A DNA stretch of 64,000 nucleotides from Tetraselmis striata (lineage: Eukaryota; Chlorophyta; Chlorodendrophyceae; Chlorodendrales; Chlorodendraceae): the NCBI GenBank assembly GCA_006384855.1, contig VCJN01001809.1, forward strand, positions 124,001 to 188,000, given 5' to 3'. Shown here piece after piece: positions 1 through 11,032 of the stretch. Below the pieces are notes generated by a model, which saw nothing but the letters and a program-made list of their open reading frames with translations, was not told the DNA's origin and ran no database searches. Both the position numbers and the translations under genes were made by a program. The stretch's first letter is position 1. Every line of letters starts with the position of its first letter.

Positions 1-1898
1 GCCTCCTCCGGGGACAACGCCGGCTTGATGGAGCTCTGCGGCCACATCGGCACCGCATCCGCTCAGCCCTCGAGTGCCGCCCAACATCCCCCTAGGGATG
101 GAAACACAGAGCCAACCCCCGGCGCACCTTGGGAACAAAGAGCGGGTCGTCGATGTCCGCGTCGGCCTCGTGCTCCACGATCCACGTGATGGCAGTCTCC
201 ACGTTCTCCGTGCCGGTGAAGTGCAGTGCGCGCGTGGCTCTTTGGGAATGTACAACGGGGGTGGGGGTTTGGGAAATCGCGGGTGGAGAGGGGTGGGCGG
301 TGGGCGTCCGGGGCCGGGTGGTGGGCGTCCGGGGGGGGGAGGGGGGAGCGTTAGCAACACCTCTTTCGCTCTCGCCTTGTCGCATGTGAGACTGTCCGCA
401 CACTGTGAGATACCCCGGGGGCCAGGTTACGTACCTGTTCTCTGGGAAGCCCATGTCCTTGAGCTGCTGCATCAGGTCCGCGTTGACCTCCGGCTGCACC
501 TGTGGGCGCGCACCCCCCATGCCATCCATGGTAGCCTCAGCCCCTGCAAGTCCCCCCCCCGCCCCCCCCCCCTCCACTCTCACCATGCAGCGGGCACCTC
601 ACCATCTCCTCCTCCTTGGGCGCCGCGTCAGGCATCTCCGCATCCCGCGCCTCCTTCATCTGCTTCTCCGTGTTGATCGTGGCCGCCTCGTTCGTCTGCG
701 CCACGAGCACCCAGCTAAGCGACTCGCAGCCCCGAACCACCCCCCCTTCCTTCGGTCTGTCATACTCCCTGGTTGCCCCTTGCTGTGGGGTTGCTGCCAC
801 AATGCCCCACCCAGCAGTGGCGAGAGGCCACTGCGCCGCAGAGGCCACTGCGGCGAGAGGATCCGCCGCGACGCCGCCGCACCTTATCCACAAAGTCCTT
901 GTGGCCCGTGCGCTGCGTGTGCAGATCGCACTCAGTCTGGCTGCGGCATGGCTTGCCGCAGTCGGTGCAGGTCATGTTGAGCACCTGCGCGAGGTGGCGC
1001 CAGGGCGGTGGCGGCTCAGCCGCGGGGCAGCGTCTAGGATGAGGGTCACCCCTCACAGGCGTACATTCGGACCCGTAATCTTAACAGCCGGAAGGTGAGC
1101 TTGCATGCACCCTATCTATGGGAAAAATTCTTGCTTCAGTTCCGTCTACATATGACCTCTCAGAGAGCAGGCAAGTTCGTATTCGCAGCGTTCCTACTAC
1201 CACGTCGGCACTCGTAGTTACCAAAGCCCCCCCCCCCCCCCCCCCCCCTCGAGCCCGCCGCCCACCACCGTCCACCACCAAGCCAGATATCCCAGAGCGG
1301 TAATAGACTCAGACGAAGACACGGAGTGCAGTAAACCAGTATTAACCCGTGCTTATACATGCCCTTAGAAGGGGGTGGGTGTGGCCCCGGGGGCCATGCC
1401 CAGGCATCGCCGCACTGCATAGGGGTAGCCCAGGGGCGGCAGGAGCGAGAAGGGGCGAGTGGGAAAGGGGCACTGCCGGCGGATCCAGCTCAGCCAGCGC
1501 AATCGCCAGGCTCGGGATGCCCCCCTAGCTGCGCTTGAGCCTCGCTGGACGGGTGGCGGCTTCAACCGGCCGGCTATCGCCGAGGCGGGTAGGTAGCGGG
1601 CGAGAGGGGGGCGGGAAGGGGGGGGGGGGGGGGGGGCGCACCGCTTCCGTGGACTCCGAAAATTGAGAGTGGCCTGCGGTGAGGGCGGACGGGGGCGTGA
1701 GGATAGTCACTATTCGTCCGGCACTGGGCTTCTTGGGCCCCTGCGGAGTTGGGGCGGGGGGGGGGGGGGGGGGGGGGGGGGGGAGGGGGGACAGATCCCA
1801 TGCCGCTGACCTGTCACTTCGCCGTGCTCCTGCGCCTCCGCCACGCTGCGGAGCTGCGTGCCGCACTGGTCGCACTTAAGCGACAGCGGCGCAGACAT
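1..1898 (-). CDS. Two C2H2 zinc fingers + UBA domain protein, 3' end beyond window
   Basis: Seven exons on the minus strand read in phase: 1898-1811, 1673-1642, 984-883, 695-603, 535-435, 239-128 and 35-1 (continues off the window). All introns are GT-AG. The start ATG at 1898 has a GCCGCC context. The product begins with a finger starting KCDQCG, split by intron 1 and completed by GHSQFSESTEA, then a second finger (MTCTDCGKPC...HTQRTGH), an acidic linker (TNEAATINTEKQMKEARDAE), and a UBA domain with the GFP-type motif QLKDMGFPENR and ALHFTGTENVETAITWIVEH, followed by DPLFVPK and a KPALSPEEA segment. This order matches plant proteins of the AT1G04850 type (UBA/PUB-domain, zinc finger) and UBXN1-like ubiquitin adaptors. 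Expected role: ubiquitin binding and Cdc48/p97 adaptor work (inference from family). The C-terminal PUB or UBX domain that would decide the name lies outside the window. Confidence 0.85.
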
Positions 1899-2377
1899 GG
1901 CGGCCCGGTGGTGTTGCTAGAGAGATTGGCGCTACCCCGTACTAAAAGAACTGCTGGATGGTTGACGACTCGCTGCTGTTATGGCGGACAGAATGTGCAG
2001 CGCGATCTGAAGTGTCGTCCCGCCACCTCATTGGCGCGGCGGCCAGCAGCAGGTGTTTATTCCGGACCCGCCGTCGACGATGACGTTTCAAATCCGATGC
2101 TTATCGTCCGGCTGCATCAGATGGCCGGCTGTCGTCGATCTGCTATCGACTACAGTACAGTAGTTTGTTCCTCTTTTCCCTTCCTCAGTATTTTCCGTGC
2201 CGCATTCTCCGGACGCTTTGCCTCATTGTTTTTCGCCCCCGGGACAGGACTGGCACCAGTGAAACCCTTGCAGCGTCTCTACGACGGCCGTTTTGGCAGC
2301 AATCCAGCTACGGAAAGCCCTAGGTAGGCGACGCTGCGTTATAGTCATCAAGCAAATTGCCGAAGCATTCTTCAAGA
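1899..2377. other. Intergenic, 5' flank of the UBA gene
   Basis: No convincing exon is seen. It holds the upstream region of the minus-strand UBA gene and ends at the 3' end of a LINE fragment. A 192-codon open frame crossing it on the plus strand runs antisense through the UBA gene's exon 1 and a poly-G run and was not accepted. Confidence 0.5.
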
Positions 2378-4360
2378 CTACTTGAAGTCCAGTGACGGAA
2401 TTTCCAACACTGTTGGATCACCGTCTAAAACACTGCCATCAAAATACCCGGCACTGACCACGAAAGGTCCGTCCGCCCTACCCGTTTGGGTGTCGTCCCA
2501 TTCGAGTAATGCGAGTTGGGGCAAGCCCCAACCCGCGGAGCAAAGCATTTCGGGAGTGCGATACATGTGCAACAAAAAAGGCAATGTGAGCGAGGGAGGG
2601 CCCGACGCCGTAGTTGGAAAATTTTCCCATTCCCAGTAAAATCTAGGGCGCCGTGAAGGGAGGGGGGGGACCCCGCCCAAAATAAAGGCAATTAAGTCCT
2701 CATGTGTTGACGCAACAACCTGACTACTAATAGAATCCCTGAACTCCGGGACTAACAACCCAAAATTATGACGGTGATACCCCCACCGCGGGCACTCCAT
2801 CCACCAACATATGTTCGATAGTCTCAGATTCACCTCCGCCACATGCAGGGTTGTGTTCAAGGAACCGCTCATGCATGGCATGAATCCGGGCCAATCGGCG
2901 GGCAGTGGGTAATACTCGGGTGCGTAATTGTATCATAATGTGCAACCCGGCCACAACCCCCGCGGGGACACCCACACCGTACTGTGGCAACGGGTTTCAT
3001 TGACGCGTAGGACGCCTGGACATATATACCCCGGGTGTTATTGCGTGCTAACGATTCCGACGATTCGTAACGCGCCCACACCGATGCCTTTACTAGTTTA
3101 GCGGCATCGCGCGCGGCTAGTGACCTCCACTCAAGTGGAAGGTGCGCCCCCTCAGCTAGCCCTACGTTCGCCCTAGCTAGTCGATCTAACCACCGCACAG
3201 TCCCTGACGCCCACGTGTTAGGGCGCGCCCGACTTGGCTGATCTATAAATGGGTTATACATGTATTCAAGTCGGATGCTTAAAGGAACGCCCGAGCCCGT
3301 GCCGCAGCGGCCGTAGCCTCTATGGGCGCAATATCCAATTCCCGCATCATCGGTGCAGTGGCCACCCCAGGGGAGTTTTTACCTACCCCAATGAGGCACC
3401 GCAAGCACTGATTGATTACGATTTGTAACTTATTTGCGCCGCTAGTTCTATCCATGCCCCATACTTCACACCCATAAGTTAAAACCGGCAGTACACGGTT
3501 TTAAAAACCGACACACGCACATTAATAGGAATTATGTCCCGTCCACCGACTAAGACCGAATCGAGCGCCTCAATAGCGCGTTTACCCTTCTTAACCCGGT
3601 CGTCTACTATGTGTTGCATACCTAAATCCGACTTGATGACCGTACCCAAGTACCTATATTCATTTACAACCGGTACCCGCTCCCCCCCAAGCTGCCATTG
3701 GGCAGCTTGTTCGCGTAACGCGGTCTCGTCGGAATATCGGCCTAATGCCATCACCCCACACTTAAGTACCCCAAACCCCATAAAATGGTCCTCCGCCCAC
3801 TGCGAGAAGTGGGCGAACATGGCATGCAGGGTATCGAACGAGCATGTGATACCAACAGCGTCGTCCGCGTATAGCTGACTTGGCACCCTTAGTGGTTGCC
3901 TTGCCGCTAATGTGTCGGTGCACCCTGGCTGGTACATCACACCCTAGATGTTCTACCCCATCGAATATATCGTTAATAAATATGTTAAATAGGATGGGGG
4001 AAGCGGGGCAACCCTGTCGGAGGCCACGCTCTATGGGTATGGGGTCTGATAGTGTTCCCGGGGCCACCCCTGTCTTGACCCGTACCATACTATCCATGTA
4101 TAAAGTTTTAATGAAGGTAAGCATATGACCCGTAACTCCAAGCTATGGCTTGTAGTTTTAGGAATAAAAGCTCATGAGGTACGGTGTCATGTGCCTTCCT
4201 AAAGTCAATAAAACCCGCGTACGTGGGTAGACCTGCCGCTTGGCGACGAGCCGCGATATCGAACAAGCTGGCGACTTGCATGTGGCCCTCCTCATTCCGC
4301 ATATTGGCCATCATTGGCCTAAACCGCCTTTGCCGCATTGCGTGTAACAAAACCCTTCAC
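2378..4360 (-). mobile_element. Decayed LINE (non-LTR retrotransposon), reverse transcriptase and C-terminal finger
   Basis: Reading the minus strand from 4350 leftwards, several overlapping frames give consecutive pieces of a LINE reverse transcriptase: YAGFIDFRKAHDTVPHEL (RT palm), then GLRQGCPASPILFNIFINDI, then the catalytic YADD (3871-3860) followed by AVGITCSF, then EYRYLGTVIKSDLGMQH, then a TYGCEVWGMD segment near 3480, and finally a Cys-His finger of the CGGGESETIEHMLV type near 2850, as found at LINE C-termini. The frame changes at about 4110, 3930 and 3480, so it is a pseudogene. No endonuclease domain is visible beyond 4360, so the copy is 5'-truncated, as is usual for target-primed insertion. 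The element's 3' end lies near 2340-2380. Confidence 0.85.
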
Positions 4361-4499
4361 TACAGGTACCTTTCTGGCTTCGTCGGCGTCGCGCGCGGGC
4401 CATTTCAGCATGATGGCGACTGCTGCTACTGCGACTACAGGTATCTAACATATCGCTACAAGTGCATTCTATCAGCATATAACTGCGCTGATAATCTTC

Positions 4500-4536
4500 T
4501 TATTACATCAGGGCTTTCACAAATGCGCACTACAAA
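4500..4536. repeat. 37-bp repeat, second copy at 8639-8675
   Basis: The block beginning TTATTACATCAGGG and ending GCACTACAAA is found again at 8639-8675 with one base difference, in the same orientation. It lies outside any gene. It is probably part of a longer, otherwise decayed dispersed repeat. Confidence 0.7.
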
Positions 4537-4804
4537 TTGCGCTGATAAGGTTCCAGTACTGGTACTGCTGATCATATATCCGATCGCTGTGTATATTGCG
4601 GGTCTACTCTGCTTGCGTGCATGGTACCTTGGGCGGCATTCTCTCTGCCGGAGAGCAGACGGCCAAGGCACGCGCCTGCTCGTGCTCATTCCGCATCCTC
4701 TTGTGTTGCTGCTTCCTCTTGTTGTGGCGGATGACGTTTTCTATTGCCTTTTCGGGTGATTTCCTTATCGCCTTTTGTAGCTAGCTAGGTCATATACTTA
4801 ATAG

Positions 4805-5495
4805 ATGCGATATGAAGTCCCATAAGCGCGATATGAAGTCCCATATATATGCCATAGCATAGCATGTGGTCATTGTACTTTGCGATCCTTACTCCCGCCC
4901 TGCGGCGGCCCCTTTTGCAATCCGGGCTTGCCTCTTTCGGTATGCCCTCTAATATGTAGTTTCCGGTACATATGATGCCCAAAACATTTGCAGTGAAATC
5001 ATGTAACCTCCACAGCTCACGGCTAATTGTATTAATTCCGGGTTGGGCGCCCTACGCAGTCCGGTGACAAGGTATGTGCATGTATTTCTCCGGAAGGTTT
5101 TTCTCCTTATGGAGCCAAGTCCGGATAACCCAGTCCAGTTTTTTTTTTGCCGAAACCGGAGATTTCCGTAATTTCGATATAAATACAAGTCGTTTCTGAT
5201 CATGTTGGTAGATACTTGAGCTGCCATGATTTATCCCCGTTTAATTGATCTGAATCCCCGCATCATGATCTTGGACATATTTCCTCCGGCGCCCCTGCGC
5301 AGTATGGTAAATCCCGAATTTGTTCTCATCTGTATTTGGTGGTAGTGCTCGCCCATTAGGTTCTTGTCTTTGTCCGGGGGGGGGGGGGGGGGGGGGGGGG
5401 GGTCTTCATTTATATTCATTTATATATTCTACATGCCGGACTCGATATGATTTTGTCTCCCGACTTAATTGGGGTCGTGTGGTACCCTTCCACAT
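4805..5495 (-). repeat. Diverged repeat unit, copy A
   Basis: About 690 bp that aligns with 6230-6895 (copy B) in the same orientation across nearly all its length, with shared blocks such as AATCCGGGCTT, CGCAGTCCGGTGACAAGG and CTCCCGACTTA. On the minus strand both copies can be read as a peptide carrying RRNTCTY, LVTGLRRAPNPELIQLAV, SCGGYMISL and RNYGN. In that segment the copies differ by three separate 3-base indels, which keeps the frame; nearer the right end the frames drift. A 27-nt G run (5376-5402) is present only in copy A. The family is not recognised. Confidence 0.65.
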
Positions 5496-6229
5496 ACCAC
5501 ACATGTGGGTCATCATACCATGCTCTCAACTTCTGCCTCATCTCGCCTGCCTAGGCCACTAGTACAACCCCTAGGGCATGATGCAGTTATCTGGCCTGTT
5601 TACTGAGGCTGATGACTTTGCTGAATTACTCATTGATCTTCCCTATCATTTTGGCCAGCAGCGAATGCTTTGTCGCGCCTCCGAATGTTGGTTGGCAGTG
5701 GTCACTCGTCGGCGGTGGCAGACATCCTCAAGAGGAGACGACGTTGTTTCAGGTGAGATGCGGGCTTGTACGACGATCATGTAGGGTATGCATGCGGGTG
5801 TGGTTGGGGAAATTATATGTGGGTGGGAGAATAAACACTAAGGGGTTGTGGCGTAGCATGCCGTGGTAGCAAAGTGGAGCTGGAGCACGGTGTGACGTCG
5901 CACTAATGTTTATTCCGCCTTGCGCCCCGCTCTACATGTGTAGTTATGCGTTGCTATATGCATAAGGCCCTTCGACCCAATGTAGTCTGCTCCTCTCGTC
6001 CTCTAGTCTGCTCGATCGTCCCCTTACATGCTCATGCGCAACGCTCCAAGCGTTATTCCCGACAGCTCCCGTCGTCTGTCTATGCTTTTGTTTTAAATAC
6101 ATGAATATAGTTGGCCCGGCGACGTTTAGCCTCCCACAGCGTTTACAATGTGTCACATTAGGATCGGTGGTGGTGTTACGCCACTTTTATCTTAATATCC
6201 ACGCAAGGTTTAAAATGCACGTGCGTGTT
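5496..6229. other. Spacer between the two repeat copies
   Basis: No gene is evident. Short open frames here show no recognisable domain and no consistent splice structure. Confidence 0.4.
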
Positions 6230-6895
6230 TCATATCATATAATATATGAGTCCCATAACATGCCGTGGTCATCGTACTTTGCGAACTTTGTCCCCGCCTT
6301 GCAGCGATCCCGTTTGTAATCCGGGCTTTCCCCTTTCGGCATGCCCTATGATCTTCATTTTCCCGTCCAATGATGCCCGAAAAATTGCAGTAGTGAAATC
6401 ATGTATCCTCCGCAGCTCACGACGGCTAATTGTATCAATTCCGGGTTTGGCGCCCTCCGCAGTCCGGTGACAAGGCGGTATGTGCAGGTATTTCTTCGGA
6501 CAGTTCTCTCTTGATGGAGCCTAGTCTGAATAACCCCGTAGTGCAATCCCTTTTTTTGCCGAGACCGGATATTTCCGTAGTTCCGGAATAAATACAATTT
6601 GTTTCCGATAATAATAATGCTGGTAGATGCCTCGGCTGCCATGGTGTATCCCCGTTTAAATGATGTGAATGCATATGTATCCTGATCTTGGACATATTTC
6701 CCCCCGCGCCCTTGCGTAGTCGGATAAATCCCGAATTCATATTCATCGGTATCTGGTGCTGGTGCTCGCCCACGAGGCTCCCGTCTTTGTCCGGGGGGAT
6801 ATGCATTTATCTTCATTTGTTCTAAATGCCGAACTTGGCGATCTGTTTATATCTCCCGACTTAGTTGGGATACGATGGTGTGGTAGCATTCCCAA
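6230..6895 (-). repeat. Diverged repeat unit, copy B
   Basis: Partner of copy A (4805-5495). On the minus strand it holds a 153-codon open frame (6816-6355) containing MAAEASTS, LYLFRNYGNIRSRQKKG, RRNTCTYRLVTGLRRA and SCGGYMISLLQFFGHH. The frame is intact where copy A's is broken. No known domain is recognised; it may be the remnant of a transposon protein. Copy B lacks the long G run of copy A. Confidence 0.65.
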
Positions 6896-7782
6896 GGTCG
6901 CGCCCATGGTAATGCCAGGCAGACGTTTTGATTGTCTTTTGTTCGACTCTCCACGGTGACGCTCTGCAGTGAGCGTGATGCTATAGCAGGTCGGCATGGT
7001 TTGACAACCAGTGCCGACGGCAGCCATAGTATATGTAGCAGCGGGTGGGGGCAACCTTGTGCTGACCAATCGTATCTGTATTATTTCTCAAAACGTTGAA
7101 GTCTCTCGCCTTTGCACCACCACTGCACACCACTACATTTGTTTGTTGTAGTCTCTCTACCGTTGAGACTACTGTTGCAACTTCGCCAAATCTTGCATGG
7201 GGAATTGTAGGATTTGTAGTGGGATAGCCGAGGTTCATGTCACGCAAGTGGCGCGCACCCAAAACTTAGTAAAAGTGAGCCAAAATGTATAAACCCCCAT
7301 CCCCTACATGCGTCAAAAGTAGTGAACGAGTTTTTATCAGCCGAACTTCAATCTGTCCGTGCTAGATGATGAGTGGGATGATTGGGCGCCGGAACCGGGC
7401 ACCATGATGCATTACCTCTTCGGAGGGGCGTATGTACGAGTCCGAGAAGTATGTGAAGCCGGCTGCTGGTGATGTTGCTCAAGCAAATGAGCGCGAGCAT
7501 GACCTGGACAACCACAACATGGATGGTATCATATCGTTGTCTGGGATGTCTGACTGCTTCGGCATGTTTGATGGTGAGGCGGGTACTATAGTGCCTGTGG
7601 TGGCAAGTAAGGGCGGCTCTGCCCGTGTTGTAGGTGTGTTGTTGCCTCAACAGTTGTCGGCAGGCGTGGAATAATTACTTAAATTCTTCAAAACCCCGCC
7701 CGCTAAGCGGAGAGCGCGAGGCGACGCGCACGGCCGTGCCGTCCCTTCCAAAAACATATACCTATATATACCAAGATACGTA

Positions 7783-7827
7783 TACCGAGCGGTCGTCTCG
7801 TACGCGAGAGCTCCCGGTATCGATTCC
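7783..7827 (+). repeat. tRNA-like segment with A- and B-box-like motifs (SINE head candidate)
   Basis: An A-box-like TACCGAGCGGTC (7783-7794) is followed 33 bases later by a B-box-like GGTATCGATTCC (7816-7827). The spacing fits an internal RNA polymerase III promoter, but the flanking acceptor and T-stem do not pair well, so it is not a functional tRNA gene. It may be a tRNA-derived SINE head. Confidence 0.35.
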
Positions 7828-8124
7828 TGGCCGATGTATTTTCGGCAATATTGTCCCGGCGTGTCCTGGGTTTACCCGGTTGATGCATTAGCCCTTCGGG
7901 GTTCGGATGAGGCAATGGTCTACATGCTATGCCATATACTTACGGTTGCAGTTGGCGCAAGAGGTCAAGTGCTAGGACGGCTTCGGCCGATGTCCCGCCG
8001 GGGCGAGCTTTTACTTTAATTTAACAACCGAACTTCAAATCGGTGCCCCACGCGGGACAACGAGTCGTTCGGCACCGGGTATATAACGAAACAAAGCGTG
8101 ATTCGTTTGTCACCCTCGGGCTGC

Positions 8125-8186
8125 GGTCCGAGCGTTTTTTGCGACGCTCTTTGCACGCGCGCACTGCCGCGTGCAGGTTCGATTCG
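8125..8186 (+). repeat. tRNA(Leu/Ser)-like segment (SINE head candidate)
   Basis: GGTCCGAGCG (8125-8134) resembles the D-arm/A box of Leu or Ser tRNAs, followed at 8176-8186 by GGTTCGATTCG, an almost perfect B box. The T-stem arms flanking the B box are not complementary and no acceptor stem is visible, so a pseudogene or SINE head is more likely than a tRNA. Confidence 0.4.
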
Positions 8187-8638
8187 CAGTTGGCACATTT
8201 CCTCGTAATGAGGCGGTGGCGCCCCGCGCGAACGTTCACGGTGTGCGGAGTTGGCAGGCGCGGGCGCATGTGCGACATTAAGTTCCGCGCACACAGTTTA
8301 CAGCCACTATGACCGTATGTACCGCGCGTTTTCTTGCAATTTGCAAACCGGCAATTTCCGTTTTTCCGGGCGCACTACCGGTAGCGGGCGGGTATTGCTG
8401 ATTTTGGAAGCGGATACGCCAATCGCGGCCATGCTGGGCTCGCGACGCAAGATAGTCGCAACATGACCTCGCATGTTTTCATAGTAGGACATTGAAATAC
8501 CCTAGATAACCCTAGATTTACATCTGGCATTTACATCTGGCGAGATGTATAGCATTTCAGCACCAATAATGCTAGCAGATGCATATGCGTGTACATGTAA
8601 TCCTTCGGTCCACTACCGTTCGCATTAATGAAAATATA

Positions 8639-8675
8639 TTATTACATCAGGGCTTTCACAAATGCGCGCTACAAA
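8639..8675. repeat. 37-bp repeat, second copy
   Basis: Matches 4500-4536 at 36 of 37 positions in the same orientation, about 4.1 kb apart. Nothing around the block matches, so only this core remains or was copied. Confidence 0.7.
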
Positions 8676-9410
8676 CAGAACTAACAGCAACTATGAAAGG
8701 AAGGTTGCCAGCAAAAGAGAGACATAAGCCTGAAACCAAGGTCGAGCAGGAGGCCAGGGAGCCAAGAACCAAGGAGGAGCCAAGGGAACCACGAAGTCGC
8801 TTAGCTGCCAGGAACCAAAGGGACCCCCGCCCCGGGGTAGGCTATCAGCCGCGGCGAGGACGCTTGCAGCCAATGACCCGGGTCATAGCAACACATGCCG
8901 ACGAGCGACGCGACGCAGGCGCCGGAGCACCATCACGTGCCGCACGCGCGGCCGCGACCCCGCCAAGACATTAATAGTGCGACTACCCGTACTAGGGGCG
9001 GCTAGCTCGAGGGACGATGGGGATACATGGCCACAGGGCGACATGTCTCGTGCAGACTGCGCACGGATTAAGACCCACCCGTTCATTACTTTTGACGCCT
9101 GTAGCGACTAGCATTGACCGGTCGGGAATGCCGTGTATTAAACGTATGGGAATTGGCGGCATGAATTACCGCTGACAGCACGCCACGTCGCCGTAACACA
9201 CTCGTACCTCGAATGCTGAATGAACATCTGATATTAATCGGAACACTGCACGTTTCGCATCCACGGCCACTCTCGAGGGATGAATCCACCCACCGTTTCC
9301 TGTCCGACTTCAAACATGTGTCGATTCCCTTACTTCATCCGTTATCAAGGGCCAGGCTGAACGAAATATCAGGGTCCGCACCCGCGCACACTCTTGCAGC
9401 ACGGCGCAGG

Positions 9411-11032
9411 ATGGCGGCGTTGGCAGTGCGCCTCTCCTCCCGCGGTTGGGCCATCGGTGGCGGCCGATTCGCCAGAGCCTGGCGTTGCCAGCCCGCCGTC
9501 AACCGGTCCGCAAAGGCCCTGGATGGACCATGCATCCACGGCAGGCCGCTCGGGGGTGTGGGAGCTGTGTGCTCCCTCAGTGGTGAAGCGGATAACCCCA
9601 GACAGAGGTACTCGTATTACATTCGCAATCCCCCCCCCCCCCCCCCCCCCCCATTTCCACAATCTCATCCCTTTCCATCACCTGCACTGGCGAGTGCCAT
9701 CCGCCCGAGGCCGGTGTCTTACTTCTCACAGCAAATGATGCGTCCAACTCAGGTCACAAGTAGCTCTGATGATCATCGGCAACGAAATACTGTCCGGCAG
9801 CATCCAGGACTCGAACACTCAGTGGCTGGCCAAGAGCCTTTACAAGTGAGGCCTGCGCAGCCAGCCACCAGGGGATGCAAACGCAAGTCGGGGTGCCGTG
9901 CTGTAGCTGCCACATGTCTTGGAGCTGGTGATGGTACTGATGCTGGTGGTGCTGTTGGCTGATGATATTCATGCAGCCGCGGAGTAGACCTCGTGCGCGT
10001 GGAGATGCTTCCAGATGACATCGAGGACATCGTTGCGACTGTACATCGGCTGAAGGCGCGGGTGGGGGAGCATGGGGCCATCATCACCAGCGGCGGCATT
10101 GGCCCCACCCACGACGATGTGCGCACAGCGGTGCTATCAACGCTTTGGGGACCCATGCAGCGGACCGGGGCATGAGGGAAGGGGGGGGGCACCAGGGTGA
10201 CTGATGGGTAATATTACCGGATCTTGTCAGGTCACCTACGAGGCCATTGCGAAGGCGACTGGTACCACACTGGCTCTGCATGAGCCCACCGTGAAGAAGG
10301 TAGGATCCCCTCCCCCCCCCCCCCCCCCACCCCCCCACCCCTTTCATCCTCCCCCCCCCCTCCCCACCACCCCCGCCCTCCACAAGCATTCTACCTCCTT
10401 ACTTAGCACCCATTGAGTCGCCATTGCAGTATTGCAGCAAGATGACAAAGGGCTGCTGCTCGGCCCCGCCAGATGCGTGATCACTACTCAGGGCTAGGCA
10501 AGGAGCTGAACGAGGCGCGACTGCGCATGGCCACGCTCCCCGTGGGGGCTGAGGTGCTGGTGACAGAGGGGATGTGGGTGCCTCTGGTGAACATTGACGA
10601 GGTCTACATCCTGCCGGGCATTCCACGCCTGTTCCAAGGGATGCTGGGCGCGCACCTGGAGCGCTTCCGCGGGGTGCAGATGCACTCCGCCGCCGTGTAC
10701 ACGCACCAGGGGGAGGGGGAGATTGCTGAATTGCTCGGTGATATTGCGAAGCGCTTCCCCAGCGTCAACATCGGCTCCTACCCCAACGTCACCGTCGACA
10801 AGGATGTATTTACCACAAAGCTCAATTTCGAGTATGGCCTCCTCCCACCCTATTGCCATGACTAGCTGGCGGTCGGAAGAGAGTGTGTGTTGGGGGGGGG
10901 GGGGGGGGGGGAGGCAGGGTCGATGCTGAGAGATGCGCTGGGGGTGCTCGGTGCAGGAGCCGGGATGAGGAGGCCATGCGCGCTGCTGTGGAGGAAGCCA
11001 AGGCGGTCATCAACTGCTTCACGGACATATGA
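9411..11032 (+). CDS. MoCF/CinA-like (molybdopterin-binding fold) protein, organelle-targeted
   Basis: Six exons join in phase: 9411-9607, 9753-9845, 9977-10118, 10231-10299, 10473-10831, 10957-11032 (936 nt, 311 aa). The first about 65 residues (MAALAVRLSSRGWAIGGG) are Arg/Ala-rich without acids, as in a mitochondrial or plastid leader. The core starts at about residue 70: ALMIIGNEILSGSIQDSN, SLYNRGVDLVRVEMLPDD, TSGGIGPTHDD, VTYEAIAKATG, then LPGIPRLFQGML and a C-terminal FTTKLNFESRDEEAM. This is the MoCF_biosynth fold seen in MoeA/MogA, in CinA and in the N-terminal half of eukaryotic FAD synthase FLAD1. No FAD-synthetase (PAPS-reductase-like) or CinA amidohydrolase domain follows, so it stands alone. 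Enzymatic activity is not predictable; FAD hydrolysis or nucleotide clean-up is a guess from family. Introns 1, 4 and 5 carry runs of 23 C, 17 C and 20 G. Confidence 0.85.

Larger units (their letters stand above)
6896..9410. other. Intergenic, repeat fragments
   Basis: No spliced gene could be built. It contains two tRNA-like SINE-head candidates (about 7783-7827 and 8125-8186), one copy of the 37-bp repeat, and a 131-codon plus-strand frame at 8579-8974 rich in Glu, Arg and Pro with no recognisable domain. The last few hundred bases are the 5' flank of the MoCF-fold gene. Confidence 0.4.

Noticed and set aside
2378..4360. Group II intron or telomerase reverse transcriptase
   Set aside because: GLRQGCPASP, YADD and the C-terminal Cys-His finger are typical of LINEs.
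8021..8278. Zinc-ribbon-like peptide on the minus strand (CANCESNLHAAVRACKE)
   Set aside because: The same bases form a tRNA-like A/B-box segment on the plus strand; Cys spacing is weak and no start or exon structure is visible.
9213..9962. 249-codon plus-strand open frame
   Set aside because: Only 9411-9607 is a true exon in this frame; the rest crosses an intron and the next exon in the wrong frame.
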